Positions 6,431-14,175 of a DNA stretch of 18,208 bases are shown piece after piece (within the stretch, counting starts at the first letter, position 1; every line of letters begins with the position of its first letter). Source of the DNA: CAYTET01 sp964436975 (GTDB lineage Bacteria; Bacillota_I; Bacilli_A; Erysipelotrichales; Erysipelotrichaceae); the NCBI GenBank assembly GCA_964436975.1, contig CAYTET010000044.1, positions 1 through 18,208 of the forward strand, read 5' to 3'. Position numbers and translations under genes: made by a program. The notes under the pieces were generated by a model. The model was not told where the DNA came from. It saw nothing but the letters and a program-made list of their open reading frames with translations, and searched no databases.

Positions 6431-7501
6431 TTGAAAAAGAAATTAACAGTCATGGCGCTGACAGCCGGTGGGCTGGCCGCTGTTGCTACGATGATTTATC
6501 AGGCTCTGAAACTGCATAATGAACAGGAAAAAGAGATTTTCAACCCGGCCGAAAACCGTGAAGAGAAAATAGACAGCCCGGCTGTCCCTGAACAGAATGC
6601 CGCCATTCAGCCAGTGGCCGAAAGCCAGCCGGCTGAACCATTAATGCCGGCCCCTGAAACTGAACCAGTTGAAGATGTGCAGCCAGTTGCTGTAGCTGAG
6701 CAAGCCCAGCCGGGAAAAACGGCTCCTGAAACTGAACCAACTGAAGATGTGCAGCCAGTTGCTGCAGCTGAGTCTGCCCAGCCGGAAAGTTCGGACGCCG
6801 CAAATACGGTGGAAGATTTAACGGAAAATATCGTCGTGCCAGTGGAGCCGGCCGCAATTAAGGTGCCGCCGTTTATTGATGAACCGGCCAATGCTGACAG
6901 CCAGCCCGATCAGACGGATAAGGCTGATCAGCCGGAAAAAGGTCTGGCGCCCTTTCAGCCGATTGACCTGCAGCAGGACAGCGCGGCTGAACAAGAAGAG
7001 ACGCAGGATGATAAAGTCGATGAGATGATTTCCAAGATTATGTCCGACATTGATGCTGATGCCGCTGATCACAGCGTGCCCTTTGCCGATGAGCAGCCGG
7101 TTCCGGAAAAAGCCGAGCCGGCGCCAGTCAAGGCTGAAGAAAATGTCATTCAGCAGGAAGAAACAGCTGAAGCCGAAGTATATCCCAATGTCTCAGACAG
7201 CATGAAAGCTACCATTGACAAGCAGATTGCCGCTACTATTGCGGCCGTGCCCAATGCCAGTTATGTAACGCTGCAGCACTACGTCAGTTTTGATGATGCG
7301 CCAGCCTGTGAAGCCTTCAGCGCCTTTCTGAAAAACAAGGGTCTTGATGTTGCCCCCGGCAGCGCCCCCAATGAACTGCTGGTAATCAAAAAATGTGCCT
7401 GTGATCATGACCAGCTGCAGGCCGACACTTTGAAACTGGCTGATGATGTTGCCGCGGCCAGCGGCCGGTATCGGGGTTGGGGCATTAAAGAAAGCATGTA
7501 G
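6431..7501 (+). CDS. Membrane-anchored acidic protein with RraB-like C-terminal domain
   Basis: 356 residues. Residues 5-26 (LTVMALTAGGLAAVATMIYQ) form one N-terminal membrane segment without a lipobox. Residues about 30-265 are a Pro/Glu/Ala-rich acidic, probably disordered region, including two 24-residue tandem repeats (74-97 and 98-121, APETEPxEDVQPVA...). The last about 82 residues (275-356) follow the pattern of RraB, the RNase E activity regulator: YVTLQHYVSFDD, FLKNKGLDV, VIKKCAC, ADTLKLADDV and the end signature YRGWG. This match is by eye. RNase E is usually absent from such Firmicutes, so the target may differ. The start is TTG 6431, since AGGAGTG lies about 9 bases before it and no ATG is nearby. 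It is alone between its promoter and a strong terminator, and divergent from an Ig-like lipoprotein gene. Confidence 0.75.
   Translation: MKKKLTVMALTAGGLAAVATMIYQALKLHNEQEKEIFNPAENREEKIDSPAVPEQNAAIQPVAESQPAEPLMPAPETEPVEDVQPVAVAEQAQPGKTAPETEPTEDVQPVAAAESAQPESSDAANTVEDLTENIVVPVEPAAIKVPPFIDEPANADSQPDQTDKADQPEKGLAPFQPIDLQQDSAAEQEETQDDKVDEMISKIMSDIDADAADHSVPFADEQPVPEKAEPAPVKAEENVIQQEETAEAEVYPNVSDSMKATIDKQIAATIAAVPNASYVTLQHYVSFDDAPACEAFSAFLKNKGLDVAPGSAPNELLVIKKCACDHDQLQADTLKLADDVAAASGRYRGWGIKESM
6650..6793 (+). repeat. Two tandem 72-bp coding repeats
   Basis: Units 6650-6721 and 6722-6793 encode near-identical 24-residue blocks beginning APETEPVEDVQPV and APETEPTEDVQPV. They are in frame inside the acidic linker and could change in number by slippage or recombination. 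Confidence 0.85.
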
Positions 7502-7530
7502 TTTTTTCTAAACGACTATGTAATTTACAG

Positions 7531-7555
7531 GACAGCCGGTGCGGCTGTCTTTTTT
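7531..7555 (+). terminator. Intrinsic terminator after the RraB-like gene
   Basis: GACAGCCG (7531-7538) / CGGCTGTC (7542-7549) with a GTG loop, followed by TTTTTT. Confidence 0.92.
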
Positions 7556-7597
7556 GTGGCTTGAAAAGAGGCCTTTGTTTATTCGAATTTTTATGTG

Positions 7598-7606
7598 TGT
7601 TACAAT
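7598..7606 (+). promoter_or_regulatory. Extended -10 promoter of the CadD-like gene
   Basis: TGTTACAAT is a TGn + TACAAT element located 61 bases before ATG 7668. The -35 is poor (TTTATT at 7578-7583, 17-base gap). Confidence 0.5.
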
Positions 7607-7667
7607 CTACAAAAGAAATGTCTGACCAGCTGACGGGTTGGCATTATTGAAAGAAGACCGTGCCCAC

Positions 7668-8261
7668 ATGCCTGACATTAAAGAAATACTGGGAATAATT
7701 ACCGCCGCGGCCATTAGTTTTGCGGCAACCAATATCGATGACATTGTCGTGTTCGCCGTTTTTTATGCCCAGGCCGCGGATTGCCGGTCGAAAGCCCGCA
7801 TTAGATACGGTCGGTATATTGGAACCGGTCTGCTTTTAATTATCAGCGCTTTTGGGATCCGCCTGGTGGCGCTGCTGCCCAAAACCGTGACCGGACTTCT
7901 GGGCTTGATTCCTGTCTATATGGGGATCAAGAGTTATTTTGAATATCGCCGGCCCGCCTGCGGCCAGACGGCCGCACCGGCCGATCAGCTGCTTTCTGTC
8001 AAAGCGGCTGCCGTTCTTACCATCGCCAACGGTGCTGACAATATCGGGGTCTATGTGCCGCTGTTCAGTTCCTATTCAACTACGGGAATCATTCTGACGG
8101 GGGCCGTTTTCATGGCGCTGACGGAGGTGTTCTGCTGGGTTTCGGATAAACTGGGCAATCAGCCGGCAATCAAAAAGCAGATCGAAAAGTATCAGGCGGT
8201 GCTGGTGCCGGTGGTTTTAGTAGGACTGGGAATTGTTATTATAATCAAAAGCTTAGTTTAG
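7668..8261 (+). CDS. CadD family cadmium resistance/transport protein
   Basis: A polytopic membrane protein of 197 residues, close to the family's usual length of about 200. The family marks are both present: SFAATNIDDIVVFAVFY near the N-terminus and IANGADNIGVYVPLFSSY in the second half, which look like an internal duplication of an acidic (N-x-DD / DN) helix. CadD proteins export Cd2+ or related divalent cations; the real substrate here is not shown. ATG 7668 gives the family-typical N-terminus with a modest AAAGAAG site. Upstream TTG codons (7638, 7647) are possible but lack a good site. The C45-type hydrolase gene follows 37 bases later with no terminator between, so both may share a transcript. 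Confidence 0.78.
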   Translation: MPDIKEILGIITAAAISFAATNIDDIVVFAVFYAQAADCRSKARIRYGRYIGTGLLLIISAFGIRLVALLPKTVTGLLGLIPVYMGIKSYFEYRRPACGQTAAPADQLLSVKAAAVLTIANGADNIGVYVPLFSSYSTTGIILTGAVFMALTEVFCWVSDKLGNQPAIKKQIEKYQAVLVPVVLVGLGIVIIIKSLV

Positions 8262-8298
8262 CGGATTGTCTTAATGATGGAAAAGGAGAATAGCGGCA

Positions 8299-9312
8299 AT
8301 GTATCATGGACGCTTTACCGGTAACCCTTATCAGGCCGGGTATAAATATGGCTATCAGCTGGCCAGTCATGGCCATATCATTGAAGGAAGTCCGACTTTT
8401 GAAATAACGGCCGAGGTTGCCGGCTTTGCCCGTGACTGTCTGCCTGTTTATCAGCGGTGTTTTCCGGAGGTGGTGACCGAGATGCAGGGGATGGCTGACG
8501 GTCAGGGCCGCCCGCTGGAAAATATCACCAGCCTGCTGCTGCCAATGTATTGCTTTGCCCCGCAGAATCACTGTACGGCTTTTGCCGTTAGTGACGGGAC
8601 AAATATTATGCTGGGTAAAAACAGCGACTTTCTGGTTTCACTTGAGAAACTTTACATGAACTGTCTGTACGCAATAGACGGGGCCTGGGCTTTTAACGGC
8701 AATACCACTGCCTTTATCCAGATTGAAGACGGTATGAATCAGAAATGGCTGGCGGCGGCTCTGACTTTTCTTTATCCGCATATTCGCCAGCCGGGTCTTA
8801 ATGCCGGGATGCTGGTGCGCTATATTCTTGAAAAATGTGAAACAACCCCGCAGGCCATTGCGGCTTTAAAAAGCCTGCCTATTGCTTCAGCTCAGACAAT
8901 AACCCTGGCTGATCATGCCGGTCAGATTGCGGTAGTGGAATGCAATCCTGTTAAAATGGAAGTGCGTTATCCAAAGCCGGGTGACAACTTTATAGCGGCT
9001 GCGAATTGTTTTGTTTCAAAGGCGATGGCTGAATATGTCAGTCCGGCCGGACTTGACAGCTGGCGCAGTGAAGAAAGATATGCGACGGCTGATAACGCCT
9101 TGCGCGCCAATGCCGGCCACTATTCACAAGAATTCTGTCAGAATCTGCTGGCCGGCCGGTACGGCTTTATCTGCCAGTATGACCGCCGGTTAAATGCCGA
9201 CACTGTCTGGTCGGCTCTTTATGACTGCCGGAATCTGGCTTTCTACCGGGTTGAAGGCAATCCGGGGCGTAAACCTTTTGTTTCTGATAGCCGGATGCGA
9301 TGGAAAGATTAA
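8299..9312 (+). CDS. C45-type peptidase / acyltransferase-like Ntn hydrolase
   Basis: 337 residues, matching the family of acyl-CoA:6-aminopenicillanate acyltransferase (peptidase C45) and bile-salt-hydrolase relatives. These proteins self-cleave before a nucleophilic cysteine. Residues 1-91 would be the pro-part (GYQLASHGH, EMQGMADGQG). The nucleophile is Cys92 in QNHCTAFAV, followed by the family's GKNSDF (106-111, usually G-R-N-x-D). Other family elements such as ALTFLYP and AAANCFVS follow. The enzymes hydrolyse amide bonds of peptides, beta-lactam precursors or acyl-amino compounds; the substrate here is unknown. AAGGAG about 10 bases before ATG 8299 supports the start. It probably shares a transcript with the CadD-like gene. 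Confidence 0.82.
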   Translation: MYHGRFTGNPYQAGYKYGYQLASHGHIIEGSPTFEITAEVAGFARDCLPVYQRCFPEVVTEMQGMADGQGRPLENITSLLLPMYCFAPQNHCTAFAVSDGTNIMLGKNSDFLVSLEKLYMNCLYAIDGAWAFNGNTTAFIQIEDGMNQKWLAAALTFLYPHIRQPGLNAGMLVRYILEKCETTPQAIAALKSLPIASAQTITLADHAGQIAVVECNPVKMEVRYPKPGDNFIAAANCFVSKAMAEYVSPAGLDSWRSEERYATADNALRANAGHYSQEFCQNLLAGRYGFICQYDRRLNADTVWSALYDCRNLAFYRVEGNPGRKPFVSDSRMRWKD

Positions 9313-9409
9313 CCGGTCAAATAATCAGCCGATTAGGAGTTTGGGAGATTGCCTGGTAAAGTATGCCAAGCGTAATTCCAAGTATCAGCGAAGCCTGGTA
9401 AATACAACG

Positions 9410-9562
9410 CTATTTTACAGTGCAGGGGTCATGGTGTAATTTTTCATTGTCCGTCTTGGCGGCTGATATTAGAGTTACAATCAGCAGACTGTTAGCAAAC
9501 CAAAGTATCAGCAGCCATTCATTGATTGATCCGGATAACCCTAAGGCATCGCAAGTAAATGC
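9410..9562 (-). pseudogene. Possible C-terminal remnant of a membrane protein
   Basis: A stop-free minus-strand stretch of 50 codons with no start codon, ending in TAG at 9410-9412. It reads ...SINEWLLILWFANSLLIV... then a charged tail, i.e. a hydrophobic segment followed by a cytoplasmic tail as in a real membrane protein. No family is recognised. Confidence 0.25.
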
Positions 9563-9663
9563 TCAATATAATCGAAATTAAACTGCAAATACAACTAAGT
9601 TTCGAATGGATCATTCGCCGATTAGACGGAATTGGAAAAAAGCTTTGTTAATAGGCGCAATCA

Positions 9664-9704
9664 CTATTCCCCAATATTAGCTAATTGTTGAATATGGGGA
9701 ATAG
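9664..9704. repeat. Long inverted repeat before the ATPase gene
   Basis: CTATTCCCCAATATT (9664-9678) pairs with AATATGGGGAATAG (9691-9704) with a single bulged A, around a 12-base loop. It lies 30 bases before the ATPase start. There is no T-run, so an operator or a leader hairpin is more likely than a terminator. Confidence 0.7.
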
Positions 9705-9733
9705 AAAGCATATACTATGAATGAGGATGCACC

Positions 9734-10945
9734 ATGAAACTTATAAATCGACAAACATACTTGAAGATTCTTCAGGATACTGTAGATACTCCAGATATTA
9801 AAGTTCTTACAGGTGTCAGACGCTCTGGAAAATCGAAGCTCCTGGAAGCTTTTGCTGAGCATCTCCGAAAAAGCGATAACAAAGCAAATATTATCCACAT
9901 CAATTTCAATTTATCAAAATACGAATCAATCCATGAATACCATGCACTTGAATCCTATGTGGAAAAGCAATATAAACCTCATCAAAATAATTACTGTTTC
10001 ATTGATGAGGTTCAGATGTGCGACGGATTCGAGAAAGCCATAAATAGCCTTCATGCAAAAGAAAAGTATCATCTTTATGTCACAGGCTCTAATGCTTTTC
10101 TTCAAAGCAGTGATTTAGCAACATTGTTCGTTGGAAGAACATTTGAAATTCAAGTTTTCCCATTTTCGTTTCCAGAATATCTAAATTACTTCCCGTCGAA
10201 AAATGCTAACTCTTCACTGACTGACTATATCTCTGAAGGAGGCATGGCCGGCTCGTATTTATATAAGGAATCTGGACAGCGGACCACCTATATTAATAAT
10301 GACGTTTTGAATGCTTTGATTGTTCGAGATATCATTCAAAAGCAAAAGATTCGCAATGAACAATTACTTCACTCTTTGATTGATTTCATGATGGATAATA
10401 TTGGCAATCTAATTTCCATACGATTCATTGCAAATGTACTTAAAGGCAGTAAAACAGGTATTGATCACAAAACCGTTGGCAGATACCTGAAATATTTATC
10501 GGATAGTTTTCTGTTTTATCGAATCAGAAGATATGATATCAAAGGGAAAAGATATTTAAATTCTGAAGATAAATACTATTTAGTCGACCAAAGTTTCAGA
10601 TACGCAAGGCTTGGCACAAAAAATATGGATTACGGCCGCATTTTGGAAAATATCGTAGCCGTTGAATTGTTACGCCGAGGATACGAAGTATATGTTGGGA
10701 TATTGAATAAGAAAGAGATAGATTTCGTTACAATAAGACATGGCGAAAAAATGTATATTCAAGTTTCGTATGATATTTCCGATAAGATAACATTTGATAG
10801 GGAAGTGATACCCTTACTCAGCATCCGTGATGGATTTCAGAAACTCTTAGTTGCAAGAACCTTTCAGCCCGAATACCAATATGAAGGGATTCGGATTATT
10901 GATGCTGCTGATTGGCTGCAAGAATTGTCCAATAAACAGAAATAA
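9734..10945 (+). CDS. AAA ATPase with DUF4143 C-terminal domain
   Basis: 403 residues of the widespread AAA_14/DUF4143 family, whose role is still unclear. Walker A is GVRRSGKS (27-34), Walker B YCFIDEVQ (87-94), sensor-like VTGSN (116-120) and a likely arginine finger in LFVGRTFEIQVFPFSFPEYL (Arg135). The C-terminal part has KTVGRYLKYLSDSFLFYRI (winged-helix-like) and ILENIVAVELLRRGYEVYVG, then EIDFV...GEKMYIQVSY. The last motif resembles the PD-(D/E)xK nuclease core found in this family. ATG 9734 is supported by GAGG 7 bases before it. AT-rich composition and isolation from its neighbours suggest acquisition by transfer. All ATPase motifs are intact. A weak inverted repeat (10957-10964/10985-10992) follows the stop. 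Confidence 0.9.
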   Translation: MKLINRQTYLKILQDTVDTPDIKVLTGVRRSGKSKLLEAFAEHLRKSDNKANIIHINFNLSKYESIHEYHALESYVEKQYKPHQNNYCFIDEVQMCDGFEKAINSLHAKEKYHLYVTGSNAFLQSSDLATLFVGRTFEIQVFPFSFPEYLNYFPSKNANSSLTDYISEGGMAGSYLYKESGQRTTYINNDVLNALIVRDIIQKQKIRNEQLLHSLIDFMMDNIGNLISIRFIANVLKGSKTGIDHKTVGRYLKYLSDSFLFYRIRRYDIKGKRYLNSEDKYYLVDQSFRYARLGTKNMDYGRILENIVAVELLRRGYEVYVGILNKKEIDFVTIRHGEKMYIQVSYDISDKITFDREVIPLLSIRDGFQKLLVARTFQPEYQYEGIRIIDAADWLQELSNKQK

Positions 10946-11034
10946 GGCTTGCCATCTTAATTCTATAGTCTTCTGCTTATTGTAAGAATTAAAACTGCAA
11001 ACTCAGATAAAAAAGAGAATGCAGTAAAAGGGCA

Positions 11035-11063
11035 TGGCGTCCCTGGCTGAGTCGAACCGCCAG
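11035..11063 (-). other. tRNA 3'-end-like sequence
   Basis: The minus strand contains GGTTCGACTC, the T-loop consensus, flanked by partly complementary stem bases and followed by ...GGGACGCCA. One T-stem pair is mismatched and the acceptor arm is one base short, so this is not a functional tRNA. It may be a tRNA fragment left by integration at the island edge, or chance. Confidence 0.3.
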
Positions 11064-11087
11064 CTTTTCGCTTAGGAGGGTGTGAAT

Positions 11088-11636
11088 ATGTCATTAACAG
11101 AAACCAGCAAGTATATCAGTCTGATCCTGCGCCACAAGCCTGATGTCATCGGCATCACTCTGGATGAACACGGCTGGGCTGATGTTGACCAGCTTATTGA
11201 AGGTGTTAATAAAACCCATCCGCTGACCCGCCAGATGCTGGCGGAAATAGTGCGGACGGATGAAAAGCAGCGCTATTCTTTTAATGAGGACCAAACCAAG
11301 ATCCGGGCCAACCAGGGTCATTCAATTCCCGTCGATGTTGAACTGGCTGAAGAAATACCGCCGGCCGTTCTGTACCACGGTACCGGTGAGAAATATGTAT
11401 CTTCGATTGACTGTCAGGGCCTGCTGGCCAAATCCCGGCTGTATGTCCATCTGTCAAAAGACATTCCGACGGCACTTAAAGTCGGCCGCCGCCACGGCCG
11501 GCCGGTAATCTATCAGATTGACTGCCGGCAGATGGTTAAAGACGGCTATAAGTTCTATCTTTCGGCTAATGGCATCTGGCTGACCGCCCATGTTCCGCCG
11601 GCTTATCTGAAGAAACTGGCTGAAACTACACTGTGA
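11088..11636 (+). CDS. kptA: RNA 2'-phosphotransferase (KptA/Tpt1 family)
   Basis: 182 residues, full length for the family. The enzyme moves a 2'-phosphate from RNA to NAD+, giving ADP-ribose 1'',2''-cyclic phosphate and nicotinamide. In yeast this ends tRNA splicing; in bacteria the natural substrate is uncertain. The family signatures are complete: LRHKP (Arg15-His16), DEKQRYSF (Arg62), RANQGHS, LYHGTG, SRLYVHLS (Arg117), RPVIYQID and ANGIWLTAHVP. The four catalytic Arg-His-Arg-Arg positions are kept, so it should be active. ATG 11088 is chosen because AGGAGG lies 8 bases before it; GTG 11082 is too close to that site. It precedes the ecf operon by 78 bases, with a separate -10 between. 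Return to GC-rich composition marks the end of the right island. Confidence 0.93.
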   Translation: MSLTETSKYISLILRHKPDVIGITLDEHGWADVDQLIEGVNKTHPLTRQMLAEIVRTDEKQRYSFNEDQTKIRANQGHSIPVDVELAEEIPPAVLYHGTGEKYVSSIDCQGLLAKSRLYVHLSKDIPTALKVGRRHGRPVIYQIDCRQMVKDGYKFYLSANGIWLTAHVPPAYLKKLAETTL

Positions 11637-11676
11637 GTTATCCGGCAACACCGGCGAATTAAAGGCGGTTTTGTTG

Positions 11677-11682
11677 TATAAT
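11677..11682 (+). promoter_or_regulatory. -10 element of the ecf-truA operon
   Basis: A perfect TATAAT 33 bases before the ecfA1 start, with no convincing -35 at 16-18 bases. Confidence 0.45.
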
Positions 11683-11714
11683 GATTTGGTGACTTTAACA
11701 GCAGAAAGGCCGTT

Positions 11715-12545
11715 ATGACAAAAGCGATTGAAGTAAAAGATCTGTTCTACAGTTATGATCAGAAAAATGATGCCGTTTCCGGCGCTTCTTTCAGTGTGGA
11801 AAAGGGCTCTTTTGTGACGATCATCGGACCTAACGGCTCCGGCAAAAGCACAGTGGCCAAACTGCTGATGGGTCTGCTGGCCAAAAAATCAGGTGATGTT
11901 TTCATTGACGGGATGGAATTGAACCCGGAGAATATCGATGCCATCCGCCAGAAGATGGGCATCGTTTTCCAAAATCCCGATAATCAGTTTATCGGCTCAA
12001 CCGTGCGGGATGACATTGCCTTCGGCCTGGAGAATAAATGTGTTCCCCAGCCGGATATGGATGGCATCATCAATGAATTTGCGGCTAAAGTCGGTATGAC
12101 CGAACTGCTTGAAAGCGAGCCCTCCAATCTGTCCGGCGGCCAGAAGCAGCGGGTGGCTATCGCCTCGGTACTGGCAATGAATCTGCAGATCCTGCTGTTT
12201 GATGAGGCCACCAGCATGCTGGATCCGGCCGGCAAACGTGATATCAACCAGCTGGTCCATGACATTCATGACCAGCAGGGGTTAACCGTGGTGTCCATTA
12301 CCCATAACATTGAAGAAGTGGCCCAGAGCGACCAGGTTATCCTGATGAACCAGGGCCAGGTCGTTTTAGCCGGCCGCCCGCAGGAAGTGTTCAAGCATCA
12401 CGACACGCTTTTGAAACTGCAGATGGATGTTCCTTTTACTGTCAAACTGGCGGCCGCTTTGAATAAGCGGGGCCGCAAGGTGACCGATACTCTGGATATG
12501 GAAAGGATGGCGGCGGCAATATGTCAATCAATTTCCGAAAAGTAA
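11715..12545 (+). CDS. ecfA1: Energy-coupling factor transporter ATPase EcfA1
   Basis: One of the two cytosolic ATPases of the ECF transporter, which pairs with EcfA2 and EcfT to power uptake of vitamins and metals bound by separate S-components. 276 residues. Walker A GPNGSGKST (38-46), Q-loop VFQNPDNQF, signature LSGGQKQRVAIASVLA, Walker B ILLFDEATSML and the H-loop SITHN are all present. The Q-loop FQNPDNQF and DEATSMLDP are typical of EcfA1. AAAGG 5 bases upstream supports ATG 11715. The gene is first in a tightly packed operon with ecfA2, ecfT and truA. No S-component gene is in the window, so this is the shared (group II) type of module. Confidence 0.95.
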   Translation: MTKAIEVKDLFYSYDQKNDAVSGASFSVEKGSFVTIIGPNGSGKSTVAKLLMGLLAKKSGDVFIDGMELNPENIDAIRQKMGIVFQNPDNQFIGSTVRDDIAFGLENKCVPQPDMDGIINEFAAKVGMTELLESEPSNLSGGQKQRVAIASVLAMNLQILLFDEATSMLDPAGKRDINQLVHDIHDQQGLTVVSITHNIEEVAQSDQVILMNQGQVVLAGRPQEVFKHHDTLLKLQMDVPFTVKLAAALNKRGRKVTDTLDMERMAAAICQSISEK

Positions 12546-13375
12546 GCTTTGAATACAGCCCCAACACTCCTTTCAGCTATAAAGCGCTGCGCGATATTGA
12601 CCTGGAGCTGGCCATGGGCCAGATGACAGCGGTGATCGGGGCAACCGGCAGCGGCAAGTCCACCCTGGTGCAGCATCTCAATGCTTTACTGCTGCCATCC
12701 AGCGGCACGGTTGAAGTGCTGGATTTCAAGATAACCGCCGGCGTCAAGTTCAAGCAGACCAAAGCTTTGCGCCAGCATGTCGGTCTGGTTTTTCAGTTTC
12801 CGGAATACCAGCTGTTTGAAGAGACCCTGCTGAAGGATGTGGCTTTTGGTCCGACCAATTTCGGCGTTGCACCCGAATATGCCGAAAAACTGGCGGCTTC
12901 CTGTCTTAAGACAGTCGGCATCAGTCCGGCGGATTTTCAGAAGTCGCCGCTGGAACTGTCCGGCGGCCAGAAAAGACGGGTCGCCATTGCCGGGATTCTG
13001 GCCATGGATCCGGAAGTGCTGGTTTTAGATGAGCCGACGGCCGGGCTGGATCCGCAGGGCGCCCGGGCGATGATGGCGCTGTTCAGCTATCTAAACAAGA
13101 CAAAAAAGATCACGGTGATTATTGTCAGCCATGATATGGAATATGTTCTGGATTACTGCAGCCGGGTTGTCGTCATGCATAACGGCCAGCTAGCCATCCA
13201 GACCGATGTCAAAAAGTTTTTTGCCTCGGAAGAATATATGACTATGGCCAACATCGATCCGCCAGCCGTGGTCCGGTTCAAGCAGCTCTGTGCCAAAGAC
13301 GGCCTTGCCATTGACCCGGATGTCCTTTCGGTAGACCAGCTGGCTGACTGGCTGGTCAGAAGGTGGCCCAAATGA
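12521..13375 (+). CDS. ecfA2: Energy-coupling factor transporter ATPase EcfA2
   Basis: Second ECF ATPase, 284 residues, which forms a heterodimer with EcfA1. Walker A GATGSGKST (40-48), Q-loop VFQFPEYQLFEETLLKDVAFGP (typical of EcfA2), signature LSGGQKRRVAIAGILA, Walker B VLVLDEPTAGLDP and H-loop IVSHDM are present. The start at 12521 overlaps the end of ecfA1 by 25 bases, giving translational coupling; the distant AAGGA may help. Its C-terminal tail (VVRFKQLCAKDGL) is usual for the family. Confidence 0.95.
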   Translation: MSINFRKVSFEYSPNTPFSYKALRDIDLELAMGQMTAVIGATGSGKSTLVQHLNALLLPSSGTVEVLDFKITAGVKFKQTKALRQHVGLVFQFPEYQLFEETLLKDVAFGPTNFGVAPEYAEKLAASCLKTVGISPADFQKSPLELSGGQKRRVAIAGILAMDPEVLVLDEPTAGLDPQGARAMMALFSYLNKTKKITVIIVSHDMEYVLDYCSRVVVMHNGQLAIQTDVKKFFASEEYMTMANIDPPAVVRFKQLCAKDGLAIDPDVLSVDQLADWLVRRWPK

Positions 13376-14175
13376 AGAATCTGACCTTTGGCCGCTATGT
13401 GCCCTATGATTCTTTCTTTCACCGTCTGGATCCCCGCACCAAACTGGTAGCGATGATGATTCTGCTGGTGGCTATCTTTATACCGGCCGGCTTTATCGGC
13501 TACGCTGTCATCGGGGTATTGCTGATAGGCTGCATTCTGATTGCCCATCTGACCATTACCACGGTGCTGCAGTCGCTCAAGCCGATGCTTTTCATGCTGT
13601 TGTTCCTGCTGGTAATCAACTGCCTGACGGTCAAGACCGGAATGGTCTGGCTGACAATCGGCTCCTTTATGATCTACAGCGATGCGGTTATCAATACGCT
13701 TTATATCGTCGTCAGGCTTTTTCTGATGATTATGATTACCACCCTGCTGACGGCGACGACCAAGCCGATGGACATGACGCTGGGTCTGGAAGATCTGATG
13801 GCGCCGCTGCAGGCGATTAAGCTGCCGACCCATGAGATTGCCATGATGATTTCTTTGGCCCTGCGTTTTATTCCAACCCTGATTGATGAAAGCCAGCGCA
13901 TTTTAAAAGCCCAGGCTTCCCGCGGCGTGGATATGGAGAATGGCAGCTTCAAAGAGAAGATAACAGCAATCCTTTCATTGATTGTTCCGCTGTTCGTTTC
14001 CAGTTTTCAGCGGGCCGATGATCTGGCTGATGCCATGGAAGCCCGGGGCTATGTTGTCGGAGCCAAGCGGATCCGGTACAAGAAACTGCAGATGAAGACG
14101 GCTGACTGGCTTACGATAGCCGCGGTTACACTGATTCTGGCGGGGCTGATTGTGGTGCCCCGGCTGATGGCATGA
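13372..14175 (+). CDS. ecfT: Energy-coupling factor transporter transmembrane protein EcfT
   Basis: Membrane scaffold that links the EcfA1/A2 ATPases to the substrate-binding S-component. 267 residues with the family start FGRYVPYDSFFHRLDPRTKLVAMM, about five or six hydrophobic helices, and the two ATPase-contacting motifs on the coupling helices: ASRG (Arg184) and EARG (Arg225). ATG 13372 overlaps the ecfA2 stop as ATGA and follows AAGGTGG; GTG 13363 is less likely. The final helix ends just before truA, which also begins by an ATGA overlap. Confidence 0.94.
   Translation: MKNLTFGRYVPYDSFFHRLDPRTKLVAMMILLVAIFIPAGFIGYAVIGVLLIGCILIAHLTITTVLQSLKPMLFMLLFLLVINCLTVKTGMVWLTIGSFMIYSDAVINTLYIVVRLFLMIMITTLLTATTKPMDMTLGLEDLMAPLQAIKLPTHEIAMMISLALRFIPTLIDESQRILKAQASRGVDMENGSFKEKITAILSLIVPLFVSSFQRADDLADAMEARGYVVGAKRIRYKKLQMKTADWLTIAAVTLILAGLIVVPRLMA

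Larger units (their letters stand above)
9313..9733. other. About 420 bp without an intact gene, island edge
   Basis: Base composition changes here from GC-rich to AT-rich. It contains two copies of GCCTGGTAAA (9351-9360 and 9393-9402) and two of GTATCAGC. There is an open minus-strand stretch at 9410-9562 that looks like a gene remnant, and a large inverted repeat at 9664-9704. No intact gene or RNA is seen. Confidence 0.5.

Noticed and set aside
9351..9402. Repeated GCCTGGTAAA as a CRISPR-like or attachment repeat
   Set aside because: Only two short copies with dissimilar surroundings; no array and no matching copy at the other island edge.
10957..10992. Terminator after the DUF4143 ATPase
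   Set aside because: The 8-bp stem is AT-only with a 20-base loop and no T-run.
11035..11063. A functional tRNA gene
   Set aside because: Only the T-arm and 3' end can be seen, with a mismatch and a missing base; no D-arm or anticodon arm is found beside it.
13153..13833. Long minus-strand frame opposite ecfA2/ecfT
   Set aside because: Its product is a low-complexity His/Gln/Arg-rich chain lying antisense to two well-supported genes; no ribosome site or family.
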